A stretch of DNA of 56,342 bases from Butyrivibrio fibrisolvens 16/4 (lineage in GTDB: Bacteria > Bacillota > Clostridia > Lachnospirales > Lachnospiraceae): assembly GCA_000209815.1 (NCBI GenBank), contig FP929036.1:1586513-1642854 (forward strand), read 5' to 3'. Under the pieces are notes generated by a model. The model had not been told where the DNA came from, searched no databases, and worked only from the letters and a program-made list of their open reading frames with translations. Shown here piece after piece: positions 18,385 to 26,270 of the stretch. Each line of letters opens with the position of its first letter. The first letter of the stretch is position 1. The translations under genes were made by a program, and so were the position numbers.

Positions 18385-19266
18385 ATGAATTTACTTTCTG
18401 GAATGGAAAAGTTCGGCTTTTCGATGGACGGAGAGCTGGATATTTTGGCTGATGAAAAGCCAAAAGCAGGGGACAAAGCTGGAGCAAAGGCTGCAGCACC
18501 AGTGGTTAAGCAGGAAAAGGACTTTGTCATTGATAAGAAGATTCGATGTCCAGTATGCGACAAGGAATTTCCAATTAAGGCAGTCCTTGCTACAAAGCTC
18601 AAAAGATTAGAACCAGATTTTGATTTGAGGCCTAATTATGAGCATATTGACAAGATTAAATACGATTTTAATTCTTGCCCTAATTGCGGATTCTCCGCTT
18701 TGGATACTACATTCTCAAAGATTGATACAGCTCGTGTGAAGCTTATCAGAGCTGAGTTTTGCCCAAGTTTCAAGCCTCAGCCTAATGAGACCCTTCCAGA
18801 GACATATTCCTATGAATATGCTATAGAGAAATTTAAGCTAGCTCTTATATGCACTATGAAAAAGAAGGCTAAGATGTCTGAAAAGGCTTATGTTTGTCTT
18901 AAGATTGCATGGCTTAGACGTGCACAGCTAAAAGAGCTTGAAGGTGATAAAGAAGCTGATCCTAAGATTATCGAAATGGTTAAAAAGGAGTATGATGGCT
19001 TTTATAGTCAGGCCTATGAAGGTTTTATGAAGGCTATTTCTTCAGAAACTCCACCTTATTGTGGAATGGCTTCAGAGGCAGTTGATTTTATGCTGGCTAA
19101 TATGTCTATCTACTACAAGAAATATGATGCCGCTATGAAATTAGTTGCCAGACTTATTCAATCACCTAGTACATCCCGAAAGCTTAAGGATAAATGCGTA
19201 GACTTGAAGGATGAAATAACAGCAAAAGCTGCGGCAGCCAAAGCGGCAGCGGCAAAGAGCGAATAA
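18385..19266 (+). CDS. DUF2225 family protein with zinc-ribbon N-terminus
   Basis: 293 residues. The region from about residue 52 has IRCPVCDKEF and, 45 residues on, NSCPNCGFSA: two CxxC pairs that define the DUF2225 zinc module. A helical, TPR-like C-terminal half follows (about 130-270), and a low-complexity Ala/Lys tail (KAAAAKAAAAK) ends the protein. The family is widespread in Clostridia and Bacilli and has no settled function. The start ATG follows AAAGGACGAG. It lies downstream of glnS and is closed by a hairpin. Confidence 0.8.
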   Translation: MNLLSGMEKFGFSMDGELDILADEKPKAGDKAGAKAAAPVVKQEKDFVIDKKIRCPVCDKEFPIKAVLATKLKRLEPDFDLRPNYEHIDKIKYDFNSCPNCGFSALDTTFSKIDTARVKLIRAEFCPSFKPQPNETLPETYSYEYAIEKFKLALICTMKKKAKMSEKAYVCLKIAWLRRAQLKELEGDKEADPKIIEMVKKEYDGFYSQAYEGFMKAISSETPPYCGMASEAVDFMLANMSIYYKKYDAAMKLVARLIQSPSTSRKLKDKCVDLKDEITAKAAAAKAAAAKSE

Positions 19267-19275
19267 AGACGTAGG

Positions 19276-19306
19276 GACCACATATCATTTCGATATGTGG
19301 TCTTAA
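19276..19306 (+). terminator. Perfect hairpin between the DUF2225 gene and prmA
   Basis: GACCACATATC (19276-19286), loop ATTTC and GATATGTGGTC (19292-19302) form a perfect 11-base stem, followed by TTAAAATG. The T-tract is almost absent, so it may act as an attenuator or mRNA end-protector rather than a full terminator. Confidence 0.6.
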
Positions 19307-19324
19307 AATGTATAGAGGTACACT

Positions 19325-20284
19325 ATGAATTGGATTAAATATTCCATTAATACAACTACAGATGCAGAGGATTTTGTTGGTGCAGCTCTTATGGAGCTTG
19401 GCATCCTCTCTATCGAAATCGAAAATAACATTCCTGTTGACGATGGAGATAGACAGGGTGGGGTTTTTGAAGAGCTTCAGCCAGACTTACCAGAGGACGA
19501 AGGCCTTTCAAAGGTTTCTTTTTATTTAGGTGAGGATGATGATCACGAGTCCCTTCTTTTACAGGTTAAGGCAGCACTTGAAGAACTGAAGGAGACTATG
19601 GATATCGGCGAAGGTACCATCGATACTTCAGTTACAAAGCAGGAGGATTGGATCAATAATTGGAAACAGTTTTTTAAATCCTTCTATATTGATGATATCC
19701 TTATTAAGCCAACTTGGGAGGAGATTGCTGACAAGGATAAAGGCAAGATTTTCGTTGAGATTGACCCGGGAGTTTCTTTTGGTACAGGAAAGCACGAGAC
19801 TACACAGCTTTGTATACACCAGCTAAAGAAATATCTTAAGCCTGGGGATGAAATACTTGATGTAGGCTGTGGCTCAGGTATTCTTTCAATTATTGCCAAT
19901 AAATTATTAGATGGGAAATGCCATTTAGTAGGTACCGATATTGATGAGGATTGTATTACATCAACCTATGAAAACTTCCAGGTAAATCATATTGATAAAG
20001 CTGCAGGAGATTTTTATGTTGGAAATCTTATTGATGATAAGGAACTGCAGGATAAAGTTGGCTATGGAAAGTATGATGTTGTTGTAGCAAATATTCTTGC
20101 TGATATAATTATTGCTATGGCACCAGCTATTCCTCCAACAATGAAGGATGGAGCATACTTCATCACTTCAGGAATCATTGATTTCAAGGAAAATGAAGTT
20201 AAAAAAGCACTTGAGTCAGTTGGACTTAAGATTTTGGAGATTAATCATCAAGGCGAGTGGGTTAATATTACTGCTCAGAAATAA
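19325..20284 (+). CDS. prmA: Ribosomal protein L11 methyltransferase
   Basis: 319 residues. The N-terminal PrmA recognition domain (about 1-110, acidic) is followed by a Rossmann methyltransferase: GTGKHETTQLC near residue 153, SAM loop LDVGCGSGILSI near 177, and VVANILADIIIAMAP with the family's NILA motif near 251. It trimethylates L11 amino groups using SAM. It starts a tight group with rsmE (8-base gap) and iscS (2-base gap). Confidence 0.93.
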   Translation: MNWIKYSINTTTDAEDFVGAALMELGILSIEIENNIPVDDGDRQGGVFEELQPDLPEDEGLSKVSFYLGEDDDHESLLLQVKAALEELKETMDIGEGTIDTSVTKQEDWINNWKQFFKSFYIDDILIKPTWEEIADKDKGKIFVEIDPGVSFGTGKHETTQLCIHQLKKYLKPGDEILDVGCGSGILSIIANKLLDGKCHLVGTDIDEDCITSTYENFQVNHIDKAAGDFYVGNLIDDKELQDKVGYGKYDVVVANILADIIIAMAPAIPPTMKDGAYFITSGIIDFKENEVKKALESVGLKILEINHQGEWVNITAQK

Positions 20285-20292
20285 GAGAGATT

Positions 20293-21024
20293 ATGCAACA
20301 GGTATTTGTTAATGAACAGCCCATAGATGGCAAATTTAATATAACAGGTCAGGACGCACATCATCTCACTAAGGTTGTACGTTTGCGTCCAGGAGAAAAG
20401 ATTCGTGTTTCTGTTTCTGATGGTTCTAATTACATTTGTGAAGTATCGGATTACATAGAAAAGGATTTGGTAGCCACTGTTGTTGAGGAGGTTCCATCCA
20501 CAGAGCTTCCCAACAAGATATATCTCTTTCAGGCTATTCCTAAAGGAGATAGGATGGAGACCATCATTGAAAAATGTGTGGAGCTCGGGGCTTACGAGAT
20601 TATTCCAGTAGAGATGAAGAATTGTATAGTCAAGCTGGATGATAAGAAAAAGAAATCTAAGGTGGAGCGTTATCAATCTATTGCCAAATCAGCAGCAGAA
20701 CAGTCTAAACGTTCAATTATACCTGGCATTCACTCTGTAATGTCCTTTAAGGAAGCCTTTGAATATGCAAAGGCTTTGGATGTAATATTACTTCCTTTTG
20801 AAAGCAAAAATGGTATGAAGGACACCTATGATTGTCTTGCTGGTTTGAAAAAAGGCCAAAGCATAGGAGTGTTTATTGGACCAGAAGGTGGATTTGCTCC
20901 AAATGAAATAGAAATGGTAGAAGATTCAGTTCAGCTTATATCGCTTGGACATAGAATACTTAGAACTGATACAGCAGCAATATGCTCACTTAGTATGTTG
21001 ATGCTTAAATGTGAGGAATTTTAG
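20293..21024 (+). CDS. rsmE: 16S rRNA (uracil-1498-N3)-methyltransferase
   Basis: 243 residues. The N-terminal PUA-like domain (VVRLRPGEKIRVSV region) is followed by a SPOUT methyltransferase. Its trefoil-knot motifs are GPEGGFAPNEIE near residue 197 and LGHRILRTDTAAIC near residue 217, both diagnostic for RsmE. The enzyme acts on the small-subunit decoding region. The usual prmA-rsmE pairing of Firmicutes is kept. Confidence 0.93.
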   Translation: MQQVFVNEQPIDGKFNITGQDAHHLTKVVRLRPGEKIRVSVSDGSNYICEVSDYIEKDLVATVVEEVPSTELPNKIYLFQAIPKGDRMETIIEKCVELGAYEIIPVEMKNCIVKLDDKKKKSKVERYQSIAKSAAEQSKRSIIPGIHSVMSFKEAFEYAKALDVILLPFESKNGMKDTYDCLAGLKKGQSIGVFIGPEGGFAPNEIEMVEDSVQLISLGHRILRTDTAAICSLSMLMLKCEEF

Positions 21025-21026
21025 AA

Positions 21027-22180
21027 ATGATATATTTTGACAATTCAGCCACTACAAGATGCGCTGATGAAGCAGTTGCTATTATGAATAAATGCCTTTT
21101 GGAGGATTTTGGAAATCCTTCTTCTCTACATAATATGGGGGCAAAGGGCAAGGATTATCTAAAAGAATCTAGAGAAATAATTGCTGGTATTTTAAAAGTG
21201 CAGCCTAAGGAGATTTATTTTACATCAGGTGGTACAGAAGGAAATAATCTTGCTATCAAGGGCGGCGTTAATGCAAAAAAAGACGCGGTAATCACATTAT
21301 AACTACTAAAATAGAGCATGCGTCTGTACTTAATCCAATGAAGGCCTTTGAAAAAGAGGGCTTTGATGTTACTTATCTAGGGACGGATGAATACGGCGTT
21401 ATTAATTTGGATGAATTAAAATCAGCATTACGTGAGGATACAATCTTTGTTTCCATTATGATGGTAAATAATGAGATTGGTGCTTTACAGCCTATCGAAG
21501 AGGCAGCAAAGATCGTTAAGTCATTTAATAAAGACATTATTTTCCATGTAGATGCTATTCAGGCTTTTGGCAAGCTTCGTATTTTACCTAAGAAGTTAAA
21601 TATTGATCTTCTTACTGTTAGCGGTCATAAAATTCACGGTCCTAAGGGCTCGGGATTTATTTATATTAATGAGGCTATATACAATATTATGGTTCCTCAG
21701 ATTCTTGGTGGAGGTCACGAGAGGGGAATGCGTTCTGGCACAGAAAACGTTCCGGCTATTGCAGCTCTTGGTGTGGCAGCTAAAATGGCATATGAAAACC
21801 TTGACGAGAATCAAAATCATATGTATGCTATGAGACATCGTTTGATTGAAGGTGTTTCTGCTATAGAGGGTGTCAGTGTAAACGGACATCTAGATAATAA
21901 TAGTGCTCCACAGATAGTTAGTGTTTCCATAAAAGGAAATCGTACTAGAGCCCAGGTTATATTAAATGCGCTTCAGGATAATTATGGGATATATGTATCA
22001 GCGGGTTCTGCTTGCTCCTCTAATAAGCCAGCTATCAGTGAGACACTTAAATCTATTGGCCTTGAAAAGGATTTATTAGAGCGTACAATTCGCTTTAGTT
22101 TTTGTCCTGAAAATACAATGGAAGAGGTTGAAGCAGCCATAAAGGCGCTTACAGAATTAGTTCCAATGATGACATTATAA
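21027..22180 (+). CDS. iscS: Cysteine desulfurase (one frame break)
   Basis: A PLP enzyme of about 384 residues after restoring one A in the A run 21275-21281; the join then reads NAKKRRGNHIITTKIEHASV, a canonical NifS/IscS stretch. MIYFDNSATT opens the protein. LTVSGHKIHGPKG carries the PLP lysine, and YVSAGSACSSNKP holds the catalytic cysteine. It removes sulfur from cysteine as a persulfide. It is directly upstream of thiI and is probably its dedicated sulfur donor (NifZ-like role), although use for Fe-S assembly cannot be excluded. The gene starts two bases after rsmE. Confidence 0.9.
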
Positions 22181-22205
22181 TTATTATATACATAGAAAGG
22201 ATATT

Positions 22206-23387
22206 ATGACTTACCAGGCATTTTTAATTAAGTATTCAGAAATTGGTGTTAAGGGAAAGAATCGTTTTATGTTCGAGGATGCCCTTGTACGCCAGATAAA
22301 GAGAGCTCTCTATGAGGTAGAGGGTAAATTTGTTGTTAAGAAGCAGAGTGGTCGTATTTTTATCTCTGTTGAGGGAGAGTACGATTATGATGAGGCTGTT
22401 AAGGCACTTCAGCATGTATTTGGTATTAGTGCTATTTGTCCTACAGTAGTAGTTCCTGATGAGGGATTTGATGCTCTTGCAGATGCTGTTATCAAATATG
22501 TAGACGAAGAGTTTGAAGATAAGAACTTTAGCTTTAAGGTTATGGGACGTCGTGCTAACAAGCAGTATCCAATGACTTCTATGGAGGTTGCTGCTGAAGT
22601 AGGTGCTCGTCTTCTTGCTGCATTCCCAGAGATGCGTGTTGATGTTCACAATCCAGATAAAATCATTTACGTTGAAGTAAGAGAGAACATGGCAATTTAC
22701 TCTACAGAGATTCCAGGTCCTTGCGGAATGCCTGTTGGTACAGCTGGAAAGGCTATGCTTCTTCTTTCAGGTGGTATTGATTCACCTGTTGCAGGTTATA
22801 TGATTTCAAAGCGTGGTGTTTCGCTTTCGGCTACATATTTCCATGCACCACCTTATACCTCAGAGCAGGCTAAGCAGAAGGTTGTTGATCTTGCAAAGCT
22901 TGTTGCAAAGTATTCTGGTCCTATCGATTTACATATTGTAAACTTTACAGATATCCAGCTTTATATTTATCAGCAGTGCGCACATGAGGAGCTTACTATT
23001 ATCATGCGTCGCTATATGATGAGAATAGCAGAGCATTTCGCTAAAGAGAACGATTGTCTTGGACTTGTTACTGGAGAGTCTATCGGTCAGGTTGCATCAC
23101 AGACAATGCAGTCACTTAATTGCACAAATGCAGTATGTTCGCTTCCTGTTTACCGTCCACTTATTGCTTTTGACAAGCAGGACATCGTGGATATTTCAGA
23201 GAAGATTGATACTTATGAGACTTCAATTCTTCCTTATGAAGATTGTTGTACAATTTTCGTTGCTAAACATCCTGTTACAAAGCCAAAGCTTGAGGCTATC
23301 GAAAAGCACGAGCATAATCTTGATGAGAAGATTGATGAGCTTATGAAGCAGGCTATTGAGTCAGTAGAGATTATAAAAGTAAAATAG
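22206..23387 (+). CDS. thiI: tRNA uracil 4-sulfurtransferase
   Basis: 393 residues without a rhodanese tail, the short Firmicute form. It has an N-terminal ferredoxin-like part and a THUMP domain (about 60-165), then the PP-loop MLLLSGGIDSPVAGYM near residue 182. CSLPVYRPLIAFDKQDI near residue 311 contains the catalytic-site Cys region of ThiI. It adenylates U8 of tRNA and receives sulfur from the adjacent cysteine desulfurase to form 4-thiouridine; it can also serve thiazole synthesis. AAAGG lies seven bases before the ATG. A bidirectional terminator follows. Confidence 0.95.
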   Translation: MTYQAFLIKYSEIGVKGKNRFMFEDALVRQIKRALYEVEGKFVVKKQSGRIFISVEGEYDYDEAVKALQHVFGISAICPTVVVPDEGFDALADAVIKYVDEEFEDKNFSFKVMGRRANKQYPMTSMEVAAEVGARLLAAFPEMRVDVHNPDKIIYVEVRENMAIYSTEIPGPCGMPVGTAGKAMLLLSGGIDSPVAGYMISKRGVSLSATYFHAPPYTSEQAKQKVVDLAKLVAKYSGPIDLHIVNFTDIQLYIYQQCAHEELTIIMRRYMMRIAEHFAKENDCLGLVTGESIGQVASQTMQSLNCTNAVCSLPVYRPLIAFDKQDIVDISEKIDTYETSILPYEDCCTIFVAKHPVTKPKLEAIEKHEHNLDEKIDELMKQAIESVEIIKVK

Positions 23388-23389
23388 TA

Positions 23390-23424
23390 CAAAAAAAGAC
23401 CAGACATTAAGTCTGGTCTTTAGA
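23390..23424 (+). terminator. Bidirectional terminator between thiI and the HPr-like gene
   Basis: AAAGACCAGAC (23395-23405), loop ATTAA and GTCTGGTCTTT (23411-23421) form a perfect 11-base stem. An A-run lies on the left and T-rich bases on the right, so it can stop both convergent transcripts. Confidence 0.85.
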
Positions 23425-23447
23425 ATTACTTTTTAAGGTAAAAAGGA

Positions 23448-23678
23448 TTAAACGATATAATCCTTTAATGTAGACATTACATCTTCTGCATCGCCATCAG
23501 CGTGAACAGTAAGATCGATTGGCTTAGAAAGATCAAGAGAAAAAATTCCCATGATAGACTTAGCATCAATTACATAACGTCCGCTAACAAGATCAAAGTC
23601 ATAATCGAACTGGCTGATAGTATTAACAAATGACTTTACCTTGTCAATTGAATTAAGAGAAATCTGAACTGTTTTCAT
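23448..23678 (-). CDS. HPr-like domain protein lacking the phosphorylatable histidine
   Basis: 76 residues with HPr-family length and pattern. The regulatory-serine region is clear: DAKSIMGIFSLDL, with Ser41 at the place of HPr Ser46. Where HPr has GLHARP with His15, this protein has NSIDKVK and no histidine, so it cannot be a PTS phosphocarrier. It is comparable to Crh, which also lost the His but kept the Ser, though the two may have arisen separately. A role in catabolite control through HPr kinase is possible but unproven. Start ATG with GGAGGAGG upstream and its own promoter. It is flanked by convergent thiI and divergent mtaB. Confidence 0.75.
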   Translation of the reverse strand: MKTVQISLNSIDKVKSFVNTISQFDYDFDLVSGRYVIDAKSIMGIFSLDLSKPIDLTVHADGDAEDVMSTLKDYIV

Positions 23679-23720
23679 CTTATGTGCCTCCTCCGTAAAT
23701 TTATGTTGAATACAGTTTTT

Positions 23721-23749
23721 ATACTATAGCAATGGTACTCAAAAGTCAA
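23721..23749 (-). promoter_or_regulatory. Promoter of the HPr-like gene
   Basis: On the minus strand TTGACT (23749-23744), a 17-base spacer and TAGTAT (23726-23721) precede the HPr-like gene by about 40 bases, a good vegetative promoter. Confidence 0.55.
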
Positions 23750-23793
23750 CAAACTCTTGTACTTTTAAATGATTTAGAAAGGTTTTTAATACA

Positions 23794-25118
23794 ATGAAGA
23801 AGGCTGCTTTACACAACCTTGGATGTAAGGTTAACGCATATGAAACAGAGGCCATGGAAGAGCTTCTAAAAAGGATGGTTTTACCATCGTTGGATTTGAT
23901 GAAATCGCTGATGTGTATGTTATTAATACATGTTCAGTTACAAATATAGCTGATAGAAAATCTCGCCAGATGATTCATAAATGTAAAAAGCTTAACCCTA
24001 CTTCTTGCGTAGTTGCTGCTGGGTGCTATGTCCAAAATTTTGGTAAAGAAGTAGCAGATGAGCTGGGGGCAGATATTATTCTTGGAAATAATAAAAAGAA
24101 TGAATTAGTAGAGAAAATTCACCAGTACTTTGAAGGGCTTGATTCTTCTGATGGCCCTATCCTAGACTGGATTGATATAAATGAAGGCAATGTATCATAC
24201 GAAAACATGCATATTGAGAAGGATTCAGAGCACACTAGAGCTTTTGTAAAAGTTCAGGATGGGTGTAATCAGTTTTGTAGCTATTGCATCATACCTTTTG
24301 CACGTGGTCGTATCAGAAGCCGTGATATTGAAGACGTGGTAGAAGAGGTTACAGGTCTTGCTACAAATGGCTACAAGGAAGTGGTTATTACTGGAATTCA
24401 CCTTAGCTCATATGGCAACGGTACAGATTATAATCTTGCTGATTTACTTGAAGCCATTGAAAAGATTGATGGAGTGGAAAGAATTAGACTTGGTTCACTT
24501 GAGCCTCAGATTGTTACAGAGGAGTTTGCGAAAAGAGTATCAGCTCTTTCGAAGATGTGTCCTCATTTCCATCTTTCTCTTCAGTCAGGTTGCGATTCGG
24601 TTTTAGTTAGAATGAACAGAAAATACACAATTGAAGAGTATACTAGAGGAGTAGAAATTCTTAGAAAGTATTTCGAAAATCCCGCTATTACTACGGATAT
24701 AATCGTTGGATTCCCTGGAGAAACAGAAGAAGAATTCAATATTACTGCATCTTACGTTAAGGATATAGCTTTTTATGAATTACATGTTTTTGCATATTCA
24801 AAGCGTAAAGGAACAAAGGCTGCAACAATGCCGGGACAGCTTACAAATGCTGTTAAAAAGGAGAGAAGCGCAAAGCTTATTTCTATTGGAAATGAAACAA
24901 CTGAAAGCTATAGAATGTCTTTTGTTGGAAAAGAGCTTGATATTCTTTTTGAAGAAAAAGCTGTAATAGATGGCAAAGAATATTTTATTGGATTTTCTAG
25001 AGAGTACATTAAATGTGCTATTTTAGCGGAAGATTCAAAGGACTTTACAAATGTTATTTTAAAGGCAAAAGGTACTGTTTTATCAAAGGATAAGCAATAC
25101 TTGATTGTTGAAATCTAA
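23794..25118 (+). CDS. mtaB: tRNA N6-threonylcarbamoyladenosine (t6A) methylthiotransferase (one frame break)
   Basis: About 441 residues once one A is added to the A run 23868-23872. The restored N-terminus reads HNLGCKVNAYETEAMEELL then DGFTIVGF. UPF0004 domain cysteines are LGCKVN, NTCSVT and AGCYVQN. The radical-SAM cluster is CNQFCSYC near residue 151, followed by IIPFARGRIRSR. A TRAM domain closes the protein. It carries two 4Fe-4S clusters and makes ms2t6A37 in tRNAs decoding ANN codons. LGCKVNAYE identifies the MtaB group rather than MiaB or RimO. The intact part alone, from 23913, would miss the first cluster ligand, so the break is almost surely an error. Confidence 0.92.
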
Positions 25119-25184
25119 GACTTTCTATATTACAATTAAGTTGAAAATTTTTATAGTTGTGCGGTTTTAGGAGACGAGGTATAT

Positions 25185-25451
25185 ATGGCAGATTTAAGTA
25201 ACACACAATATTTTAAGGTTCAAAAGGATAATCCTGTTGGTGTAAAAGAAGTGATAGAGCAGGTATACAGTGCACTTACGGAAAAGGGATACAATCCTGT
25301 GAATCAGATAGTAGGATATATTATGTCCGGAGATCCTACATACATCACCAGCCATAATAATGCCCGTAGTCTTATTATGAAAGTTGAACGTGATGAGCTC
25401 GTAGAGGAGCTTCTTAAGGAATATATTACTAGTGAGAGCTGGAGTAAGTAA
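25185..25451 (+). CDS. ireB: IreB family regulatory phosphoprotein (UPF0297)
   Basis: An 88-residue protein with the family body [20 protein letters not shown] and [20 protein letters not shown]. In Enterococcus, IreB is phosphorylated by the PASTA kinase IreK and affects cephalosporin tolerance. Its N-terminus has Ser5/Thr7 near the site used there. It begins the conserved Firmicute block ireB-ruvX-DUF1292 (yrzL-yrrK-yrzB in B. subtilis) and abuts ruvX directly: the stop is followed at once by the next ATG. alaS, the usual upstream neighbour in B. subtilis, is not here. Confidence 0.9.
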   Translation: MADLSNTQYFKVQKDNPVGVKEVIEQVYSALTEKGYNPVNQIVGYIMSGDPTYITSHNNARSLIMKVERDELVEELLKEYITSESWSK

Positions 25452-25880
25452 ATGAGCAGGATTCTTGGTCTTGATTATGGGACAAAAACAGTAGGGGTCG
25501 CTATTAGTGACCCTTTACTTTTGACTGCGCAGGAATTTGAAACTATCACTCGTGAAAGGGCCAGCGCACTTCGTCATACCCTTGTTAGAATCAAAGAGAT
25601 ATGCGAAGAATATCAGGTTGAAAAGATTATTTTAGGTTATCCTCGCAATATGGACGACAGCGAGGGCTTTCGTTGTGAAGATACACTTGAATTTAAAAAG
25701 CTTTTAGAAAAGCGTGTAGATATTCCAATAGAACTTGTTGATGAGCGACTTACTACCGTATATGCGGATGAGATTCTTGAGGAATCTGGTGTTGCAAAAA
25801 AGGATCGCAAAAAGGTTATCGATCAAATTGCAGCCGCGATAATACTTCAAGATTACTTGGATAATAAAATTAGCCAGTAG
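25452..25880 (+). CDS. ruvX: RuvX/YqgF family putative Holliday junction resolvase
   Basis: 142 residues with an RNase H-like fold. ILGLDYGTKTVGVAISDP carries the first catalytic Asp, GYPRNMDDSEG follows strand 4, and LVDERLTTVYADE holds the second acidic site. DQIAAAIILQDYL with Asp near residue 127 completes the triad. Orthologues are linked to 16S rRNA 5' processing and to recombination. It begins immediately after ireB. Its last codons (AGC CAG TAG) form one arm of the predicted RNA structure before the next gene. Confidence 0.9.
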   Translation: MSRILGLDYGTKTVGVAISDPLLLTAQEFETITRERASALRHTLVRIKEICEEYQVEKIILGYPRNMDDSEGFRCEDTLEFKKLLEKRVDIPIELVDERLTTVYADEILEESGVAKKDRKKVIDQIAAAIILQDYLDNKISQ

Positions 25881-25970
25881 ATATCAAGCTCATATAATTG
25901 TCAAGCGAGACATCTAGTCCAGGGGACAATTAAATGGCTTGATAGGGTAACTGGCGGACTAGGAGTAAGC
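25873..25970 (+). ncRNA. Candidate pseudoknotted cis-regulatory RNA in front of the DUF1292 gene
   Basis: Four helices are seen by eye. P1: GCCAGT 25873-25878 with ACTGGC 25950-25955. P2: TATCAAGC 25882-25889 with GCTTGATA 25937-25944, continued by CAT/ATG. P3: TAATTGTC 25895-25902 with GACAATTA 25925-25932. The 22-base P3 loop contains CTAGTCC 25914-25920, complementary to GGACTAG 25956-25962, which directly abuts P1 and runs into the AGGAG ribosome site 25961-25965. The loop-to-downstream pairing makes it a pseudoknot touching the Shine-Dalgarno of the gene at 25971. I do not recognise it as a known riboswitch class. The helix positions are direct observation; a regulatory role is inference. 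Confidence 0.6.
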
Positions 25971-26234
25971 ATGGAAAAGATTATTTTATCCGGAGAAGAT
26001 GGAGAGGATATTGAGTTTTTTTTATTAGAAGAAACTGTAGTATCTGGAAATAAATATCTTCTTGTATGTGACAGTGAAGATGAAAATGAAGATGCAGAAG
26101 CAGCTATTTTGAAAGAGGTTTCTGCTGATGGCGATGATGTTATCTACGAATTTGTTGAAGATGATGTTGAGTTTGATGCTGTTGCAAAATTATTTGGAGA
26201 ATTAGTTGGCGACGAAGCTGACATTGAAATGTAG
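25971..26234 (+). CDS. DUF1292 family protein (YrzB / UPF0473)
   Basis: A strongly acidic 87-residue protein: KIILSGEDGEDIEFFLLEET, then YLLVCDSEDENEDAEAAIL and YEFVEDDVEFDAVAKLF, the standard DUF1292 layout of beta strands around acidic turns. Function is unknown; it is conserved next to ireB and ruvX across Firmicutes. AGGAG lies five bases before the ATG and is partly involved in the predicted pseudoknot. The rnj gene follows after 36 bases. Confidence 0.85.
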   Translation: MEKIILSGEDGEDIEFFLLEETVVSGNKYLLVCDSEDENEDAEAAILKEVSADGDDVIYEFVEDDVEFDAVAKLFGELVGDEADIEM

Positions 26235-26270
26235 ACTATTAATAATGCACTTGAATTAGGAGGTTATTTT

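Noticed and set aside
22236-22649. Antisense open frames inside thiI and other highly expressed genes
   Set aside because: They lack ribosome sites and family likeness, and they mirror the codon bias of the genes on the opposite strand.
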